From CAWAMD01 sp963783045 (lineage in GTDB: Bacteria; Actinomycetota; Nitriliruptoria; Nitriliruptorales; Nitriliruptoraceae), in NCBI GenBank assembly GCA_963783045.1, contig CAWAMD010000002.1, positions 372,001 through 436,000 on the forward strand: a stretch of DNA of 64,000 nucleotides, read 5' to 3'. A program made the translations under genes and the position numbers. Position 1 is the stretch's first letter, and each line of letters begins with the position of its first letter. Below are positions 16,195-24,665 of this stretch, one piece after another. The notes under the pieces were generated by a model. The model was not told the origin of the DNA and made no database searches. It was given only the letters and a program-made list of their open reading frames with translations.

Positions 16195-17088
16195 TCAGGT
16201 GCCCGTGGCCCCGACCGTCGGGCCAGGGCTGGCGTCGAGCGGGGGGTTCAGTGCCGCGACCAGATCGCGCAGGGAGGCCCGAACCTCCGCGGCCGCGAGA
16301 GGCGTCCGACCTCGCTCCTGCCAGCAGGACGCGTCGCGCGCGTCGAGGTCGCTCAGAAGCGCACCGAGTCCGAACGGGTCCGGGGCCAGCTCCTCCCGAC
16401 GGGCGTCGAACTCGTTGCCGGCGCGGCGCTCGACGAGACCGTGCAGCTCGACGGATGCGGCGATCACCGCATGTGCGGCGTCCATGCGTCGCTGCAGGTA
16501 GGCCGAGCAGGGCGGTGGAGGCGCGGCCCGCATCCCGGTGAGCACCGTCCGTGCCTGATCGGTGAGCTCGGCGAACCGTGCGAGCTGCTGGCTGTAGGAA
16601 CCGGGTGCGTCCCAGCCCGCCACCACGTCGTCGAGCGCGACCTCGGCGGACGCGAGCTCGGCCGCGAGCGTGAGGTCGTCGTCCGCTGCGGCCTCCAGAC
16701 GGCGAGCCGCCTCCCTCGCGTGGTCCCAGGCCCGCCGGGCCGCCTGCACGTCCGCCGTGTCCCCCCCGAGCGAGATCCTCCCGGCACGCTGCTCGGCGGC
16801 ACGCAGGTCCGCCAGCGCGCGGGAGCGGACGGCGTCCACCGCCTCCCTCCGGGCCCGGGGGTCGCTGATGGCGGCCAGGCGGATCTCGCCGACCTGCGTC
16901 TGGGTCTCGTTCGCGGCCTCTCCGAGCGCGGCGGCCACGTCGCCGACCGCTGCCCGCGCCGCGCGGATCTCGGCGACCCGTGCCTCGACCGACGAGCCGG
17001 CGTCGGGGCTGGCCGCGCTGCCGGTGCAGGCCGACAGGGCCACCGCCAGTGCGGTCAGCGTCAGGATGGAGCGGGCGATGCGCAGCAC
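16195..17088 (-). CDS. Putative lipoprotein with long helical region, 297 aa
   Basis: The N-terminus reads as a lipoprotein signal, ending in ALSAC with Cys21. The mature part is almost wholly alpha-helical, rich in Ala, Arg and Glu (residues 35-190 have a coiled-coil look), with paired cysteines later (in PPPPCSAYL and DASCWQER) that could form a disulfide outside the cell. The GTG at 17088 lies 6 nt after a TACGAT box, again suggesting a leaderless mRNA. It is divergent from the membrane-anchored gene at 17177, with 88 nt between them. I do not recognise the family. Confidence 0.72.
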   Translation of the reverse strand: MLRIARSILTLTALAVALSACTGSAASPDAGSSVEARVAEIRAARAAVGDVAAALGEAANETQTQVGEIRLAAISDPRARREAVDAVRSRALADLRAAEQRAGRISLGGDTADVQAARRAWDHAREAARRLEAAADDDLTLAAELASAEVALDDVVAGWDAPGSYSQQLARFAELTDQARTVLTGMRAAPPPPCSAYLQRRMDAAHAVIAASVELHGLVERRAGNEFDARREELAPDPFGLGALLSDLDARDASCWQERGRTPLAAAEVRASLRDLVAALNPPLDASPGPTVGATGT

Positions 17089-17094
17089 CCCGCG

Positions 17095-17100
17095 ATCGTA
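17095..17100 (-). promoter_or_regulatory. Leaderless-type -10 box for the lipoprotein gene
   Basis: Minus-strand TACGAT ends 6 nt before GTG 17088. There is no ribosome site in the 6-nt gap, which fits leaderless translation. Confidence 0.5.
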
Positions 17101-17163
17101 GTGGCCAGGCCACCGTCGGACGCCGTCCGGGCGCGCCATCGGTCGCGACGCGGCCACGCACCG

Positions 17164-17169
17164 TAGGCT
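17164..17169 (+). promoter_or_regulatory. Leaderless-type -10 box
   Basis: TAGGCT ends 7 nt before the ATG at 17177. Together with the TACGAT at 17095-17100 it makes this 88-nt gap a divergent promoter region. Confidence 0.5.
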
Positions 17170-17176
17170 GCCGCCG

Positions 17177-18049
17177 ATGCGCCGATCCCCCGTCCTGATC
17201 GCTCTGGTCGGTGCGACGCTGCTCGGCGCCGCGCCCGCTGGCTCCGTGCTGCCACGACCCGCCGAGATCCGGTCGCTGGCACCGGATGCAGGCGACGATC
17301 TGGTGCTCACACCGGCCGTGAGCATCGTCGCGCTCGGCCCGAACGAGGGCGCCACCGTCTCCCACCTGCTGGCCAACGGCGGCGACGCGACGCTGGACCT
17401 GGACCTCGCAGCGGTGCCGGTCGTCCCGGGCCGGTCCGGCGAACCGGTCCCCTCGCAGGCGGGGGGCGGTGGCGCGATCTCGTTCCTGCTCGCCGACGAC
17501 GCCGTCCAGGTCGGGCCCCGCGAGGTGGCCACGCTCACGTCGGCGCTGCGCGCCGGCCCGGCGCTCGACGGCTGGGAGGCGTTCCGAGTCTCCGCCACCA
17601 CCTCGGGTGCAGCGCCCGGGACGGCCGTCCAGGGGTACGTCGTCGCGGGGCCGGCCGCACCGCCGCCGGCCGTGGGAGTCACGGCACGGCTCGACGGCGC
17701 CGCCACGCCGCTCTCGCTCGAGGTGGTCATCGACAACCCCGGCGCCCGGCATGCCGTCGTCGACCTGCGCGTTCGGGTCGGGGCGTGGTGGGGGCCGACC
17801 GTGCTGGACCGGACGGTCCGCGACGTCCTCGTGTGGCCGGGCGCTTCCCGGACGCTGACCGTCCCGCTCACCGGCGAGACGGTCCCGGGCCGGTACGGCG
17901 TCGAGGTGGTGGCCGCCGACCGGCACGGCCCGTCTGCGCACGCGACCGCGAGCGCGTGGGTGTGGCGGCAGAGCCTGCTGGCGATCGTGGCCGCGGCACT
18001 CGTCCTGGTGACCGCGCTGCTCGTCTGGCGTGCTCTCCGACGCGGTTAG
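17177..18049 (+). CDS. Secreted, membrane-anchored protein of unknown function
   Basis: A 290-aa protein with an N-terminal signal peptide (about residues 1-22), an extracytoplasmic part made of two beta-rich, immunoglobulin-like regions, and a C-terminal helix (LLAIVAAALVLVTALLVW) followed by RALRRG, as in type I membrane proteins facing outward. The second beta region (TVPLTGETVPGRYGVEV) resembles the adhesin-like DUF916/DUF3324 style of Gram-positive surface proteins, but only loosely. It is the first of two plus-strand genes; its TAG stop is also part of a TAGGCT box for the next gene. Confidence 0.7.
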   Translation: MRRSPVLIALVGATLLGAAPAGSVLPRPAEIRSLAPDAGDDLVLTPAVSIVALGPNEGATVSHLLANGGDATLDLDLAAVPVVPGRSGEPVPSQAGGGGAISFLLADDAVQVGPREVATLTSALRAGPALDGWEAFRVSATTSGAAPGTAVQGYVVAGPAAPPPAVGVTARLDGAATPLSLEVVIDNPGARHAVVDLRVRVGAWWGPTVLDRTVRDVLVWPGASRTLTVPLTGETVPGRYGVEVVAADRHGPSAHATASAWVWRQSLLAIVAAALVLVTALLVWRALRRG

Positions 18050-18077
18050 GCTCGGGTCAGCAACGAGGAGCACCCAC

Positions 18078-18980
18078 ATGGCAGCGACAGGGTTCGACGG
18101 TCCCGTGGCGGTCGTGGGCGCGGGGACCATGGGCCGAGGGATCGCCTACGTCAGCGCCGTCGGCGGGGCGCAGGTGCGGCTCGTCGACGTCGACACCGAC
18201 CAGCTGACCGCCGCGGCGACGCAGATCGACGCCGACCTGCAGGCAGGCGTGGACCGCGGGAAGGTCGACGCGGACGAGGCCGACCGCGCGCGCGGCCGGA
18301 TCAGTACCGCCAGCGACCTGGCCGCCGGCTGCGCCGACGCCGCGCTGGTCATCGAGGCCGTGGCCGAGCGCATGGACGTGAAGCACGAGGTGTTCGCCGC
18401 CGCCGAGCAGGTGGCGGCCGCGGACGCCGTCATCGCCACGAACACGAGCGCACTGTCGATCACCGAGATCGTCGGCGCCCTGCGCGACCCGTCCCGCGGG
18501 ATCGGGATGCACTTCTTCAACCCGGTGCCGAAGATGAAGCTCTGCGAGCTCATCGTCGGGCTGCAGACCGGCGAGGACACCGTCCGGCGCGCCGAGGAGG
18601 CCGCCGCGGCCATGGGCAAGCAGACGGTCCGCGTCAGCGACGTGCCCGGCTTCGCAACGTCGCGGCTGAACGCCCTCATCGGCAACGAGGGCTTCCGGAT
18701 GCTCGAGGAGGGCGTCGCCTCGCCCGAGGACATCGACCGCGCGGCGAAGCTCGGGCTCAACCACCCGATGGGACCGCTCGAGATGGCTGACCTCGTCGGG
18801 CTCGACGTGCGGCTGGCCGTGCTCGAGCACCTCGCGGACACGCTCGGCGACCGCTTCCGTCCGACGACGATCCATCGGCGGCTGGTCGCCGCGGGGCGGC
18901 TCGGACGCAAGGCCGGCCGCGGGATCTACCGCTACGAGGACGGCCGACGCACCGACGACGAGAGCGACCTCGGACGCTGA
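18078..18980 (+). CDS. 3-hydroxyacyl-CoA (3-hydroxybutyryl-CoA) dehydrogenase
   Basis: A 300-aa NAD-dependent dehydrogenase of fatty-acid or butyrate metabolism. It has the Rossmann motif VVGAGTMGRGIA, the NTSALSITEI strand, the catalytic His in MHFFNPVPKMKLCELI, and the C-terminal signature GFATSRLNALIGNEGFRMLEEGVA with NHPMGPLEMADLVGLD. Length and motifs fit the stand-alone PaaH/Hbd form. ATG 18078 has GAGGAG at 18065-18070. A TAGGCT box at 18047-18052 overlapping the previous stop could give it its own promoter. It is convergent with the next gene, 12 nt away. Confidence 0.93.
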   Translation: MAATGFDGPVAVVGAGTMGRGIAYVSAVGGAQVRLVDVDTDQLTAAATQIDADLQAGVDRGKVDADEADRARGRISTASDLAAGCADAALVIEAVAERMDVKHEVFAAAEQVAAADAVIATNTSALSITEIVGALRDPSRGIGMHFFNPVPKMKLCELIVGLQTGEDTVRRAEEAAAAMGKQTVRVSDVPGFATSRLNALIGNEGFRMLEEGVASPEDIDRAAKLGLNHPMGPLEMADLVGLDVRLAVLEHLADTLGDRFRPTTIHRRLVAAGRLGRKAGRGIYRYEDGRRTDDESDLGR

Positions 18981-18992
18981 GGCCGCCGGCGC

Positions 18993-19805
18993 TCAGGCCG
19001 GACGGCGGACCCGGGTGAGGCGGCGCGCCGTCGCCGTCGCCGCCACCTCGCCGTCGAGCCCGGGTGGCGGCACGATCTCGGCCCAGGCGTCCGCGGCGGC
19101 CGCCAGCGCCCCGTCGTGGCCACGGTCCGCGCAGGCGAGCTCGACGGCCCAGCGCAGGACCGGCGGCGCCAGGGAACGCGCGGCCTCGAGCAGGCGGTCA
19201 TCGCTGCGGGCGATGCCGGCGAACAGCAGCCCCTTCGCCTGGTGGAACTCCGTGCCGTGCCGGTAGTCCGCACCCAGCACCGCACGGCCGTCGCGCCACA
19301 CCGGGAGCGTGGCGGTCGGAGGCTCCTCGCCCAGCAGGAACGCCACCTCGACGGCGACCCAGCTGGCGCGTAGCCGCTGCCGGGCGACCCGCGGCGAGTT
19401 CGGCAGCGTGGCGAGCAGCGACCGGGCAGCCGTCGCCCGCAACGGGACGACCACGGCCTGGCGCTGACCGACCGCATCGGCGACGAGCCCCAGGCGAGCC
19501 ATGACGGCGTCGACGAGATCGGTGGCGTGCTCGAGCGCCCGCACGTCGTAGGCCTGCGCGCGGGTGTGGAGCCCGAGCTCCCGACAGACCCGGCCGCGTT
19601 CGGCGTCGATCCAGGGCTGCAGCGTCGCCGCCTCCACCCCGTCCCACCAGGCCCAGGCGAGATCGCCCCGGCCGAGACGCGACCAGACGACGCCGTGCCA
19701 CACGTCGACCGCTTCGGGGTGGCGGAGGTCGGTCAGCCGCCCTCGCGCGTCGGCCGGGACGAGGCGGGACACCTCGTCGTCGGGCGGGAGCGGCGGTCGC
19801 GGCAT
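18993..19805 (-). CDS. Hypothetical protein, 270 aa
   Basis: I do not recognise this protein. It is soluble and predicted mostly helical, with many Ala, Arg and Trp residues (DLAWAWWDGVEAA, WIDAERGRVCREL), and reads like a stack of short helical repeats. ATG 19805 is chosen because a TAGGCT box at 19812-19817 lies exactly 6 nt upstream, a leaderless arrangement, and no ribosome site is seen. It sits between the dehydrogenase gene (convergent) and the groEL terminator. Confidence 0.6.
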   Translation of the reverse strand: MPRPPLPPDDEVSRLVPADARGRLTDLRHPEAVDVWHGVVWSRLGRGDLAWAWWDGVEAATLQPWIDAERGRVCRELGLHTRAQAYDVRALEHATDLVDAVMARLGLVADAVGQRQAVVVPLRATAARSLLATLPNSPRVARQRLRASWVAVEVAFLLGEEPPTATLPVWRDGRAVLGADYRHGTEFHQAKGLLFAGIARSDDRLLEAARSLAPPVLRWAVELACADRGHDGALAAAADAWAEIVPPPGLDGEVAATATARRLTRVRRPA

Positions 19806-19811
19806 GCGCCG

Positions 19812-19817
19812 AGCCTA
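19812..19817 (-). promoter_or_regulatory. Leaderless-type -10 box
   Basis: Minus-strand TAGGCT ends 6 nt before ATG 19805. Confidence 0.5.
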
Positions 19818-19871
19818 CGCGCCCCGCGCGCCACGGCTCGCGTCCCGACGACGGTAGCCGCGCCTCCCGTA

Positions 19872-19896
19872 CCCCGCGACATCTCGCGGTTTCCGG
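19872..19896. repeat. Single diverged copy of the AACCG-palindrome element
   Basis: CGCGACATCTCGCGGTTTCC matches one half of the element repeated at 28889-29078 (shared CATCTCGCGGTTTC-type core). It lies between the hypothetical gene and the groEL terminator. Confidence 0.45.
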
Positions 19897-19932
19897 ATCG
19901 CCCCACCCGCGCAAAGGAGGGGCGGGGAACAG

Positions 19933-19964
19933 GGGAAGGCCCCGCCGTGTGGCGGGGCCTTCCC
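19933..19964 (-). terminator. groEL terminator
   Basis: A perfect 14-bp stem (GGGAAGGCCCCGCC at 19933-19946 with 19951-19964) closes a 4-nt loop, 37 nt after the groEL stop. It is the strongest hairpin in the window. Confidence 0.85.
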
Positions 19965-20001
19965 GATGATGCGTGGTCCGGCTGGCGCCGGGTGGCTGGA
20001 C

Positions 20002-21639
20002 TCAGAAGTCCATGCCGCCCATGCCGCCCATGCCGTGGTCGTGACCGCCACCGGCCTCGCCCTCTTCCTCGGGCTTGTCCGCGATGAGGGCCTCGGTGGT
20101 CAGCAGCAGGCTGGCGATCGACGCGGCGTTCTGCAGCGCCGAACGGGTGACCTTGGCCGGGTCGATGATCCCGGCCTTCATCAGGTCGCCGTACTCGCCG
20201 GTCAGCGCGTTGAGACCCTGGCCGGGCTCCATGCCGCGGACCTTCTCCACGACGACCGAGCCCTCCATGCCGGCGTTGCTGGCGATCCAGTAGAGCGGCG
20301 CGGTGAGCGACGCCTGCAGGATCTTCGCGCCGGTGGCCTCGTCACCGGTGAGCTCGACCTTCTCCAGCGCCTTCTCGGCCTGCAGAAGTGCGGTCCCACC
20401 GCCGGCGACGATGCCCTCTTCGATGGCGGCACGCGTGGCCGACAGGGCGTCCTCGATGCGGTGCTTGACCTCCTTGAGCTCGGTCTCGGTGGCAGCACCG
20501 ACCTTGATGACCGCGACGCCGCCGGAGAGCTTCGCGAGACGCTCCTGGAGCTTCTCGCGGTCCCAGTCGGAGTCGGTGCGGTCGATCTCGGCCTTGATCT
20601 GGGAGATCCGGCCCTTGATGTCGTCCTCGGAGCCAGCGCCCTCGACGATCGTGGTGTCGTCCTTGGTGACGACCACCTTGCGGGCACGGCCGAGCAGGTC
20701 CAGGGAGGTGTTCTCGAGCTTGAGACCGACCTCCTCGGAGATGACCTGGCCACCGGTCAGGATCGAGATGTCCTGCAGCATGGCCTTGCGGCGCTCACCG
20801 AACCCGGGGGCCTTGACGGCCGCGGACTGGAAGGTGCCACGGATCTTGTTGACCACGAGCGTGGCCAGGGCCTCGCCCTCGAGGTCCTCGGCGACGATCA
20901 GCAGGGGCTTGCCCGACTGCATGACCTTCTCGAGGACGGGCAGCAGGTCCTGCACGTTCCCGATCTTCTGGTTCGCGATGAGGATGTAGGGGTCCTCGAA
21001 GACGACCTCCATCCGCTCGGTGTCGGTCACCATGTACGGCGAGATGTAGCCCTTGTCGAACTGCATCCCCTCGACGAAGTCGAGGTCCATCCCGAAGGTC
21101 TGGGACTCCTCGACGGTGATGACGCCGTCCTTGCCGACCTTGTCCATCGCGTCGGCGATGATCTTGCCGATCTCGGTGTCGTTGTTCGCCGAGATGGCCG
21201 CGATCTGTGCGATCTCGTCCTGCGTCTCGATCTCGCGCGCCTGGTTCGCGATCTCCTCGACGACGCGCTGGACGGCGAGGTCGATACCGCGCTTCAGCGA
21301 CATCGGGTTCGCGCCGGCGGCGACGTTGCGCAGGCCTTCCTTGACCATGGCCTGGGCGAGGACGGTCGCGGTCGTGGTGCCGTCACCAGCGACGTCGTTC
21401 GTCTTGGTGGCGACTTCCTTGGCGAGCTGGGCGCCCATGTTCTCGTAGGCGTCTTCGAGCTCGATCTCACGGGCGACGGTGACGCCGTCCTTGGTGATGG
21501 TGGGCGCGCCCCACTTCTTGTCGATGACGACGTTGCGACCGCGCGGGCCGAGTGTCACCTTGACGGCGTCAGCGAGCTTGTTGACGCCCCGCTCGAGCCG
21601 ACGGCGCGCGTCCTCGGAGTAGCTGAGGATCTTCGCCAT
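20002..21639 (-). CDS. groL: Chaperonin GroEL (60 kDa)
   Basis: A 545-aa group I chaperonin that folds proteins in a double ring with GroES. It starts with MAKILSYSEDARRRLERGVNKLADAVKVTLGPRGRNV, carries the ATP-site DGTTTATVLAQA near residue 86 and the GGGTALLQA segment near 410, and ends in the GGM-type tail GGMGGMDF after an HDH. AAGGAGG nine nt before the ATG is a strong ribosome site. It follows groES by 65 nt in one operon under the CIRCE operator. Confidence 0.98.
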   Translation of the reverse strand: MAKILSYSEDARRRLERGVNKLADAVKVTLGPRGRNVVIDKKWGAPTITKDGVTVAREIELEDAYENMGAQLAKEVATKTNDVAGDGTTTATVLAQAMVKEGLRNVAAGANPMSLKRGIDLAVQRVVEEIANQAREIETQDEIAQIAAISANNDTEIGKIIADAMDKVGKDGVITVEESQTFGMDLDFVEGMQFDKGYISPYMVTDTERMEVVFEDPYILIANQKIGNVQDLLPVLEKVMQSGKPLLIVAEDLEGEALATLVVNKIRGTFQSAAVKAPGFGERRKAMLQDISILTGGQVISEEVGLKLENTSLDLLGRARKVVVTKDDTTIVEGAGSEDDIKGRISQIKAEIDRTDSDWDREKLQERLAKLSGGVAVIKVGAATETELKEVKHRIEDALSATRAAIEEGIVAGGGTALLQAEKALEKVELTGDEATGAKILQASLTAPLYWIASNAGMEGSVVVEKVRGMEPGQGLNALTGEYGDLMKAGIIDPAKVTRSALQNAASIASLLLTTEALIADKPEEEGEAGGGHDHGMGGMGGMDF

Positions 21640-21704
21640 GCGTGCATGCCTCCTTGAAAGTCTGGATGTTCCAACCGCCGCGACGGGCGGTCGGGGATTG
21701 CCTG

Positions 21705-22013
21705 TCAGCCGAGGACGGCCAGGATGTCGCGGGCGGAGAGGATGAGGTACTCCTGCCCGGCCACCTTGACCTCGGTGCCGCCGTACTTGGAGAAGAGGAC
21801 GGTGTCGCCCTCCTTCACGTCGAGCGGGATCACGTCACCGGTCTGCTCCGAGCGCTTGCCCGGGCCGACGGCCATGATCGTGCCCTGCTGCGGCTTCTCC
21901 TTGGCGGTGTCCGGGATGACGAGGCCAGACGCGGTGGTCTGCTCCTCTTCCTCCACCTGAACGAGCACCCGGTCCTCGAGAGGCTTGATTGTGACCTCAG
22001 TTGCCGTGGCCAA
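21705..22013 (-). CDS. groS: Co-chaperonin GroES (10 kDa)
   Basis: A 102-aa protein that caps the GroEL ring. It shows IKPLEDRVLVQ at the start, the mobile loop EEEQTTASGLVIPDTAKEKPQQG, and ends in YLILSARDILAVLG. I choose TTG 22013 because GGGAGG lies 5 nt before it and the protein then has the family's normal length; the frame is open further up without a ribosome site. It has a leader of about 195 nt counted from the predicted promoter. Confidence 0.96.
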   Translation of the reverse strand: MATATEVTIKPLEDRVLVQVEEEEQTTASGLVIPDTAKEKPQQGTIMAVGPGKRSEQTGDVIPLDVKEGDTVLFSKYGGTEVKVAGQEYLILSARDILAVLG

Positions 22014-22185
22014 CGTGCCCTCCCTTGGGTCTGTGGTTGGAGCCCCGCGCTGCGCGGGGCGACGGTTTCCGACTGGCTGGTGTGATGCGAGATGCACGCC
22101 ACATGGTTGGCGGCGCCCATCGGGGACGTTCCCTCAAGGTCGGTCCACACGACCGGCACCGCGGCTCGTGGCGGCGGAACCACCA

Positions 22186-22212
22186 CTGGCACTCTCACCA
22201 TGTGAGTGCTAG
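22186..22212. promoter_or_regulatory. CIRCE operator (HrcA binding site)
   Basis: CTGGCACTC (22186-22194), a 9-nt spacer and GAGTGCTAG (22204-22212) form the inverted repeat known as CIRCE (consensus TTAGCACTC-N9-GAGTGCTAA). HrcA binds it and represses chaperonin genes until heat stress. It overlaps the expected transcript start. Confidence 0.95.
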
Positions 22213-22217
22213 GGCGG

Positions 22218-22246
22218 ACGTTAGCAGTCACCCGCGGAGAGTGCAA
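22218..22246 (-). promoter_or_regulatory. groES-groEL promoter
   Basis: On the minus strand TTGCAC (22241-22246) and TAACGT (22218-22223) are separated by 17 nt, a good sigma-70/HrdB-type spacing. Transcription would start about 22211, inside CIRCE, which explains repression. Confidence 0.65.
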
Positions 22247-22320
22247 GGCGGGGACGATCGGGACGGGCCGTTCCTGATCGCTGGCCGCAGCGATAACCTG
22301 AGTCTCATCGACTCATATGG

Positions 22321-23190
22321 TCACGGGTGGACGGCGAGACGCCATTCCTCGCGGTCCACGAACCCCGAGCCGAGGTACGCACGGATGGCCGCCCGGTTGT
22401 CGTAGCGGACGTGGAGCGTGACCGGCCGGTCGGCCGGCCCCTCGCCGAGGGCCTCGCGGACGGCCGCGGCCACGGCGGCGCGACCGAGGCCCTGGCCGCG
22501 GACCTGAGGGCGGGCGACGATCCCCGCGAGCTGGACCCCGTAGCGGCGCGACGACACCGAGCGCTCGATCTTGACGAGGGGGTCCCCGATCGGCCCGACG
22601 CAGCGCACCAGACCCCGGTGGACGGAGTCCTCGAGCCGTGCCCGGTAGCCACGCAGTCCCGCCCGGCCGGGGTTCGGTCCGAAGCGGTCGTCGACGTGGA
22701 GCTGCACCGCGAGCTCTGCGAGCGCCGGCAGATCCTTCGCCTCGGCGAGCCGCAGCCCCGGATCCGGCAGCGCCTGCTCGGTGGGGACGGTGGCGTGCTC
22801 GACCGTCATGAGACGCTGGACGTGGATCCGCAGGGTCCCGTCGTCGCGCTGGGCGCCCGGCTCGGTCACGCCGTAGGCGGCCAGCAGCGCGTCGGCGGCC
22901 GCCGCGTCGCCCACCAGCAGCCGCCAGCGACGCGTCGGCGACCCGGCCGCCCGGATGGCCGACGGGTCGCCGGCCGGTGCGACGAGCCGGCCCGGGAAGA
23001 CGACGGCCACGGCCCACGCGCCCCGGTGCTCGACGACCCGCAACGGCTCGGTCCCGTAGTTCTCGAGCGCCGACAGGGCGAACATGTGGCGCACCTGGCC
23101 GCCGACCGGACAGTCCCACTGCTCGAGACGCGTGCGGATCTCGTCGATCTCCGCCGGGTCGGGCTGTCGCCAGCGGCTGTGGCGCCTCAT
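22321..23190 (-). CDS. GNAT acetyltransferase with DUF4081-like N-terminal domain
   Basis: A 289-aa two-domain protein. The N-terminal half (about 1-150) matches the DUF4081 type found before GNAT domains in actinobacteria; the C-terminal half is a GNAT domain with the acetyl-CoA loop VRGQGLGRAAVAAAVRE and the closing helix AAIRAYLGSGFV. The substrate is unknown. The ATG at 23190 overlaps the tsaD stop as ATGA, making it the last gene of the long run that starts at glmS. Its stop lies about 75 nt from the groES promoter. Confidence 0.82.
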   Translation of the reverse strand: MRRHSRWRQPDPAEIDEIRTRLEQWDCPVGGQVRHMFALSALENYGTEPLRVVEHRGAWAVAVVFPGRLVAPAGDPSAIRAAGSPTRRWRLLVGDAAAADALLAAYGVTEPGAQRDDGTLRIHVQRLMTVEHATVPTEQALPDPGLRLAEAKDLPALAELAVQLHVDDRFGPNPGRAGLRGYRARLEDSVHRGLVRCVGPIGDPLVKIERSVSSRRYGVQLAGIVARPQVRGQGLGRAAVAAAVREALGEGPADRPVTLHVRYDNRAAIRAYLGSGFVDREEWRLAVHP

Positions 23191-24194
23191 CCGACGAGCG
23201 GCAGGTTCGGGTCGGCGGCGAGATCCAGGCTCGCGCGGACGCCCGACGCGATGAGGTTGGCCCCCGACGCGGCGACCATCGCTCCGTTGTCGGTGCACAG
23301 CTCGATGCTCGGGACGAGCAGCCGCAGTCCGTTCTCGTCGCATGCCGCCGCCATGCGCTCGCGCAGCCGGCTGTTCGCCGCCACGCCACCGGCGATCACC
23401 ACCTGCTCGATGCCCTCCGCTGCGGCCGCCCGCAGGGACTTCTCGACCTGCACGTCGACGATCGCCTCCTGGAAGGACGCGGCCACGTCGGCGATGTCGG
23501 GCTCGACGCCGGCCGCCTCGAGCCGACGCAGCTCGCGGATGACCGCGGTCTTCAGCCCCGACAGGGAGAAGTCGTAGGTCCCGTCGCGGGACAGCGCCCG
23601 GGGGAACGCGAACGCGGTCCGATCGCCCTCACGCGCGAGCCGGTCGATCTCCGGACCACCCGGGTACCCGAGGCCGAGGAAGCGGGCGATCTTGTCGAAG
23701 GCCTCACCGGCGGCATCGTCGATCGTGCTCCCGAGCTGCCGGAACCGGCCGTCGGCCTCCATGACCACGAGGCTCGTGTGCCCGCCGGACACGACGAGCG
23801 CGACGACCGGCGGCGCGAGCTCCCCGTACTGCAGCTGCGCGACCTCGACGTGCGCCCGCAGGTGGTTGACGCCGACCAGCGGCTTGTCCTGGGCCAGGGC
23901 CAGCCCCTTGGCCGCGGACACGCCGACGAGCAGCGCCCCGATCAGCCCGGGACCGTTCGTGACGGCGATGGCGTCAACGTCGGACAGGCCGACGCCGGCC
24001 TCGACGAGCGCCTGGTCGATGGTGGGCAGCATGAGCTCGAGGTGGGCGCGGGCCGCCACCTCGGGGACCACGCCGCCGAAGGGGGCGTGCCGGGCCGCCT
24101 GGGACGCGATGACGTTGGACCGCAGCGTGAAGCGGTCCTCGACCACCCCGACGGCGGTCTCGTCGCAGGACGTCTCGATACCGAGGACGAGCAC
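23187..24194 (-). CDS. tsaD: tRNA N6-threonylcarbamoyladenosine transferase TsaD
   Basis: A 335-aa ASKHA-fold enzyme that attaches the threonylcarbamoyl group to A37 of ANN-decoding tRNAs, working with TsaB and TsaE. The metal histidines are His111 and His115 in VNHLRAH; the nucleotide site GPGLIGALLVG and the C-terminal CTDNGAMVA are present. The start is GTG 24194, directly abutting the TAG of rimI. All partners except TsaC are in this same operon. Confidence 0.97.
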   Translation of the reverse strand: MLVLGIETSCDETAVGVVEDRFTLRSNVIASQAARHAPFGGVVPEVAARAHLELMLPTIDQALVEAGVGLSDVDAIAVTNGPGLIGALLVGVSAAKGLALAQDKPLVGVNHLRAHVEVAQLQYGELAPPVVALVVSGGHTSLVVMEADGRFRQLGSTIDDAAGEAFDKIARFLGLGYPGGPEIDRLAREGDRTAFAFPRALSRDGTYDFSLSGLKTAVIRELRRLEAAGVEPDIADVAASFQEAIVDVQVEKSLRAAAAEGIEQVVIAGGVAANSRLRERMAAACDENGLRLLVPSIELCTDNGAMVAASGANLIASGVRASLDLAADPNLPLVG

Positions 24195-24665
24195 CTACAG
24201 CTCCTTCAACCACATGATGACCGCGCCCTCGTCGGTGTCGCGGTAGTAGTGCGGACGGACGCCGGCCTCCTCGAAGCCCCGGGCACGGTACAGCGACCGT
24301 GCGCCGTGGTTGTTCTCGCGGACCTCGAGGGTGACGGCGCCCGCGCCCTGCTCGGCCACCGCGTCGATCAGCGCGTCCAGCAGGCGGCGGGCGATCCCCT
24401 GCCGCCGGTGGTTCGGGTGCACGGCGACGGTCAGGACATGGGCCTCGCCGGCCCCGACGCTCGCGCCGGCGAACCCGACCACGGTCCCGTCGCGGCGGGC
24501 CACGAGGTAGGTGCGGTCGTCACGTCCGAGCTCGGTCACGAAGATCGCCGAGGGCCAGGGGCGCGGATAGGCGGCGGCCTCGATGGCCTCCACGTCCGGG
24601 AGGTCGCCGTGTGCCATGGGCGTCAGCGCGACGGCGGGCGCGCGCTGGTCGGGTGCCGCGGTCAT
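24195..24665 (-). CDS. rimI: Ribosomal-protein-alanine acetyltransferase RimI
   Basis: A 156-aa GNAT enzyme expected to acetylate the N-terminus of ribosomal protein S18 or other proteins. The acetyl-CoA loop HPNHRRQGIARRLLDALI and the segment LEVRENNHGARSLYRARGFEEAG are typical. Its ATG overlaps the tsaB stop as TGATG. The tsaB-rimI-tsaD order is the common bacterial one. Confidence 0.93.
   Translation of the reverse strand: MTAAPDQRAPAVALTPMAHGDLPDVEAIEAAAYPRPWPSAIFVTELGRDDRTYLVARRDGTVVGFAGASVGAGEAHVLTVAVHPNHRRQGIARRLLDALIDAVAEQGAGAVTLEVRENNHGARSLYRARGFEEAGVRPHYYRDTDEGAVIMWLKEL

Larger units (their letters stand above)
22014..22320 (-). other. groES upstream region: leader, operator and promoter
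   Basis: This 307-nt gap holds the groES promoter (22218-22246), the CIRCE operator (22186-22212) and a long leader. The leader contains a GCCCCGCG/CGCGGGGC hairpin near 22044-22062, close to the groES ribosome site. Nothing coding is seen. Confidence 0.6.
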
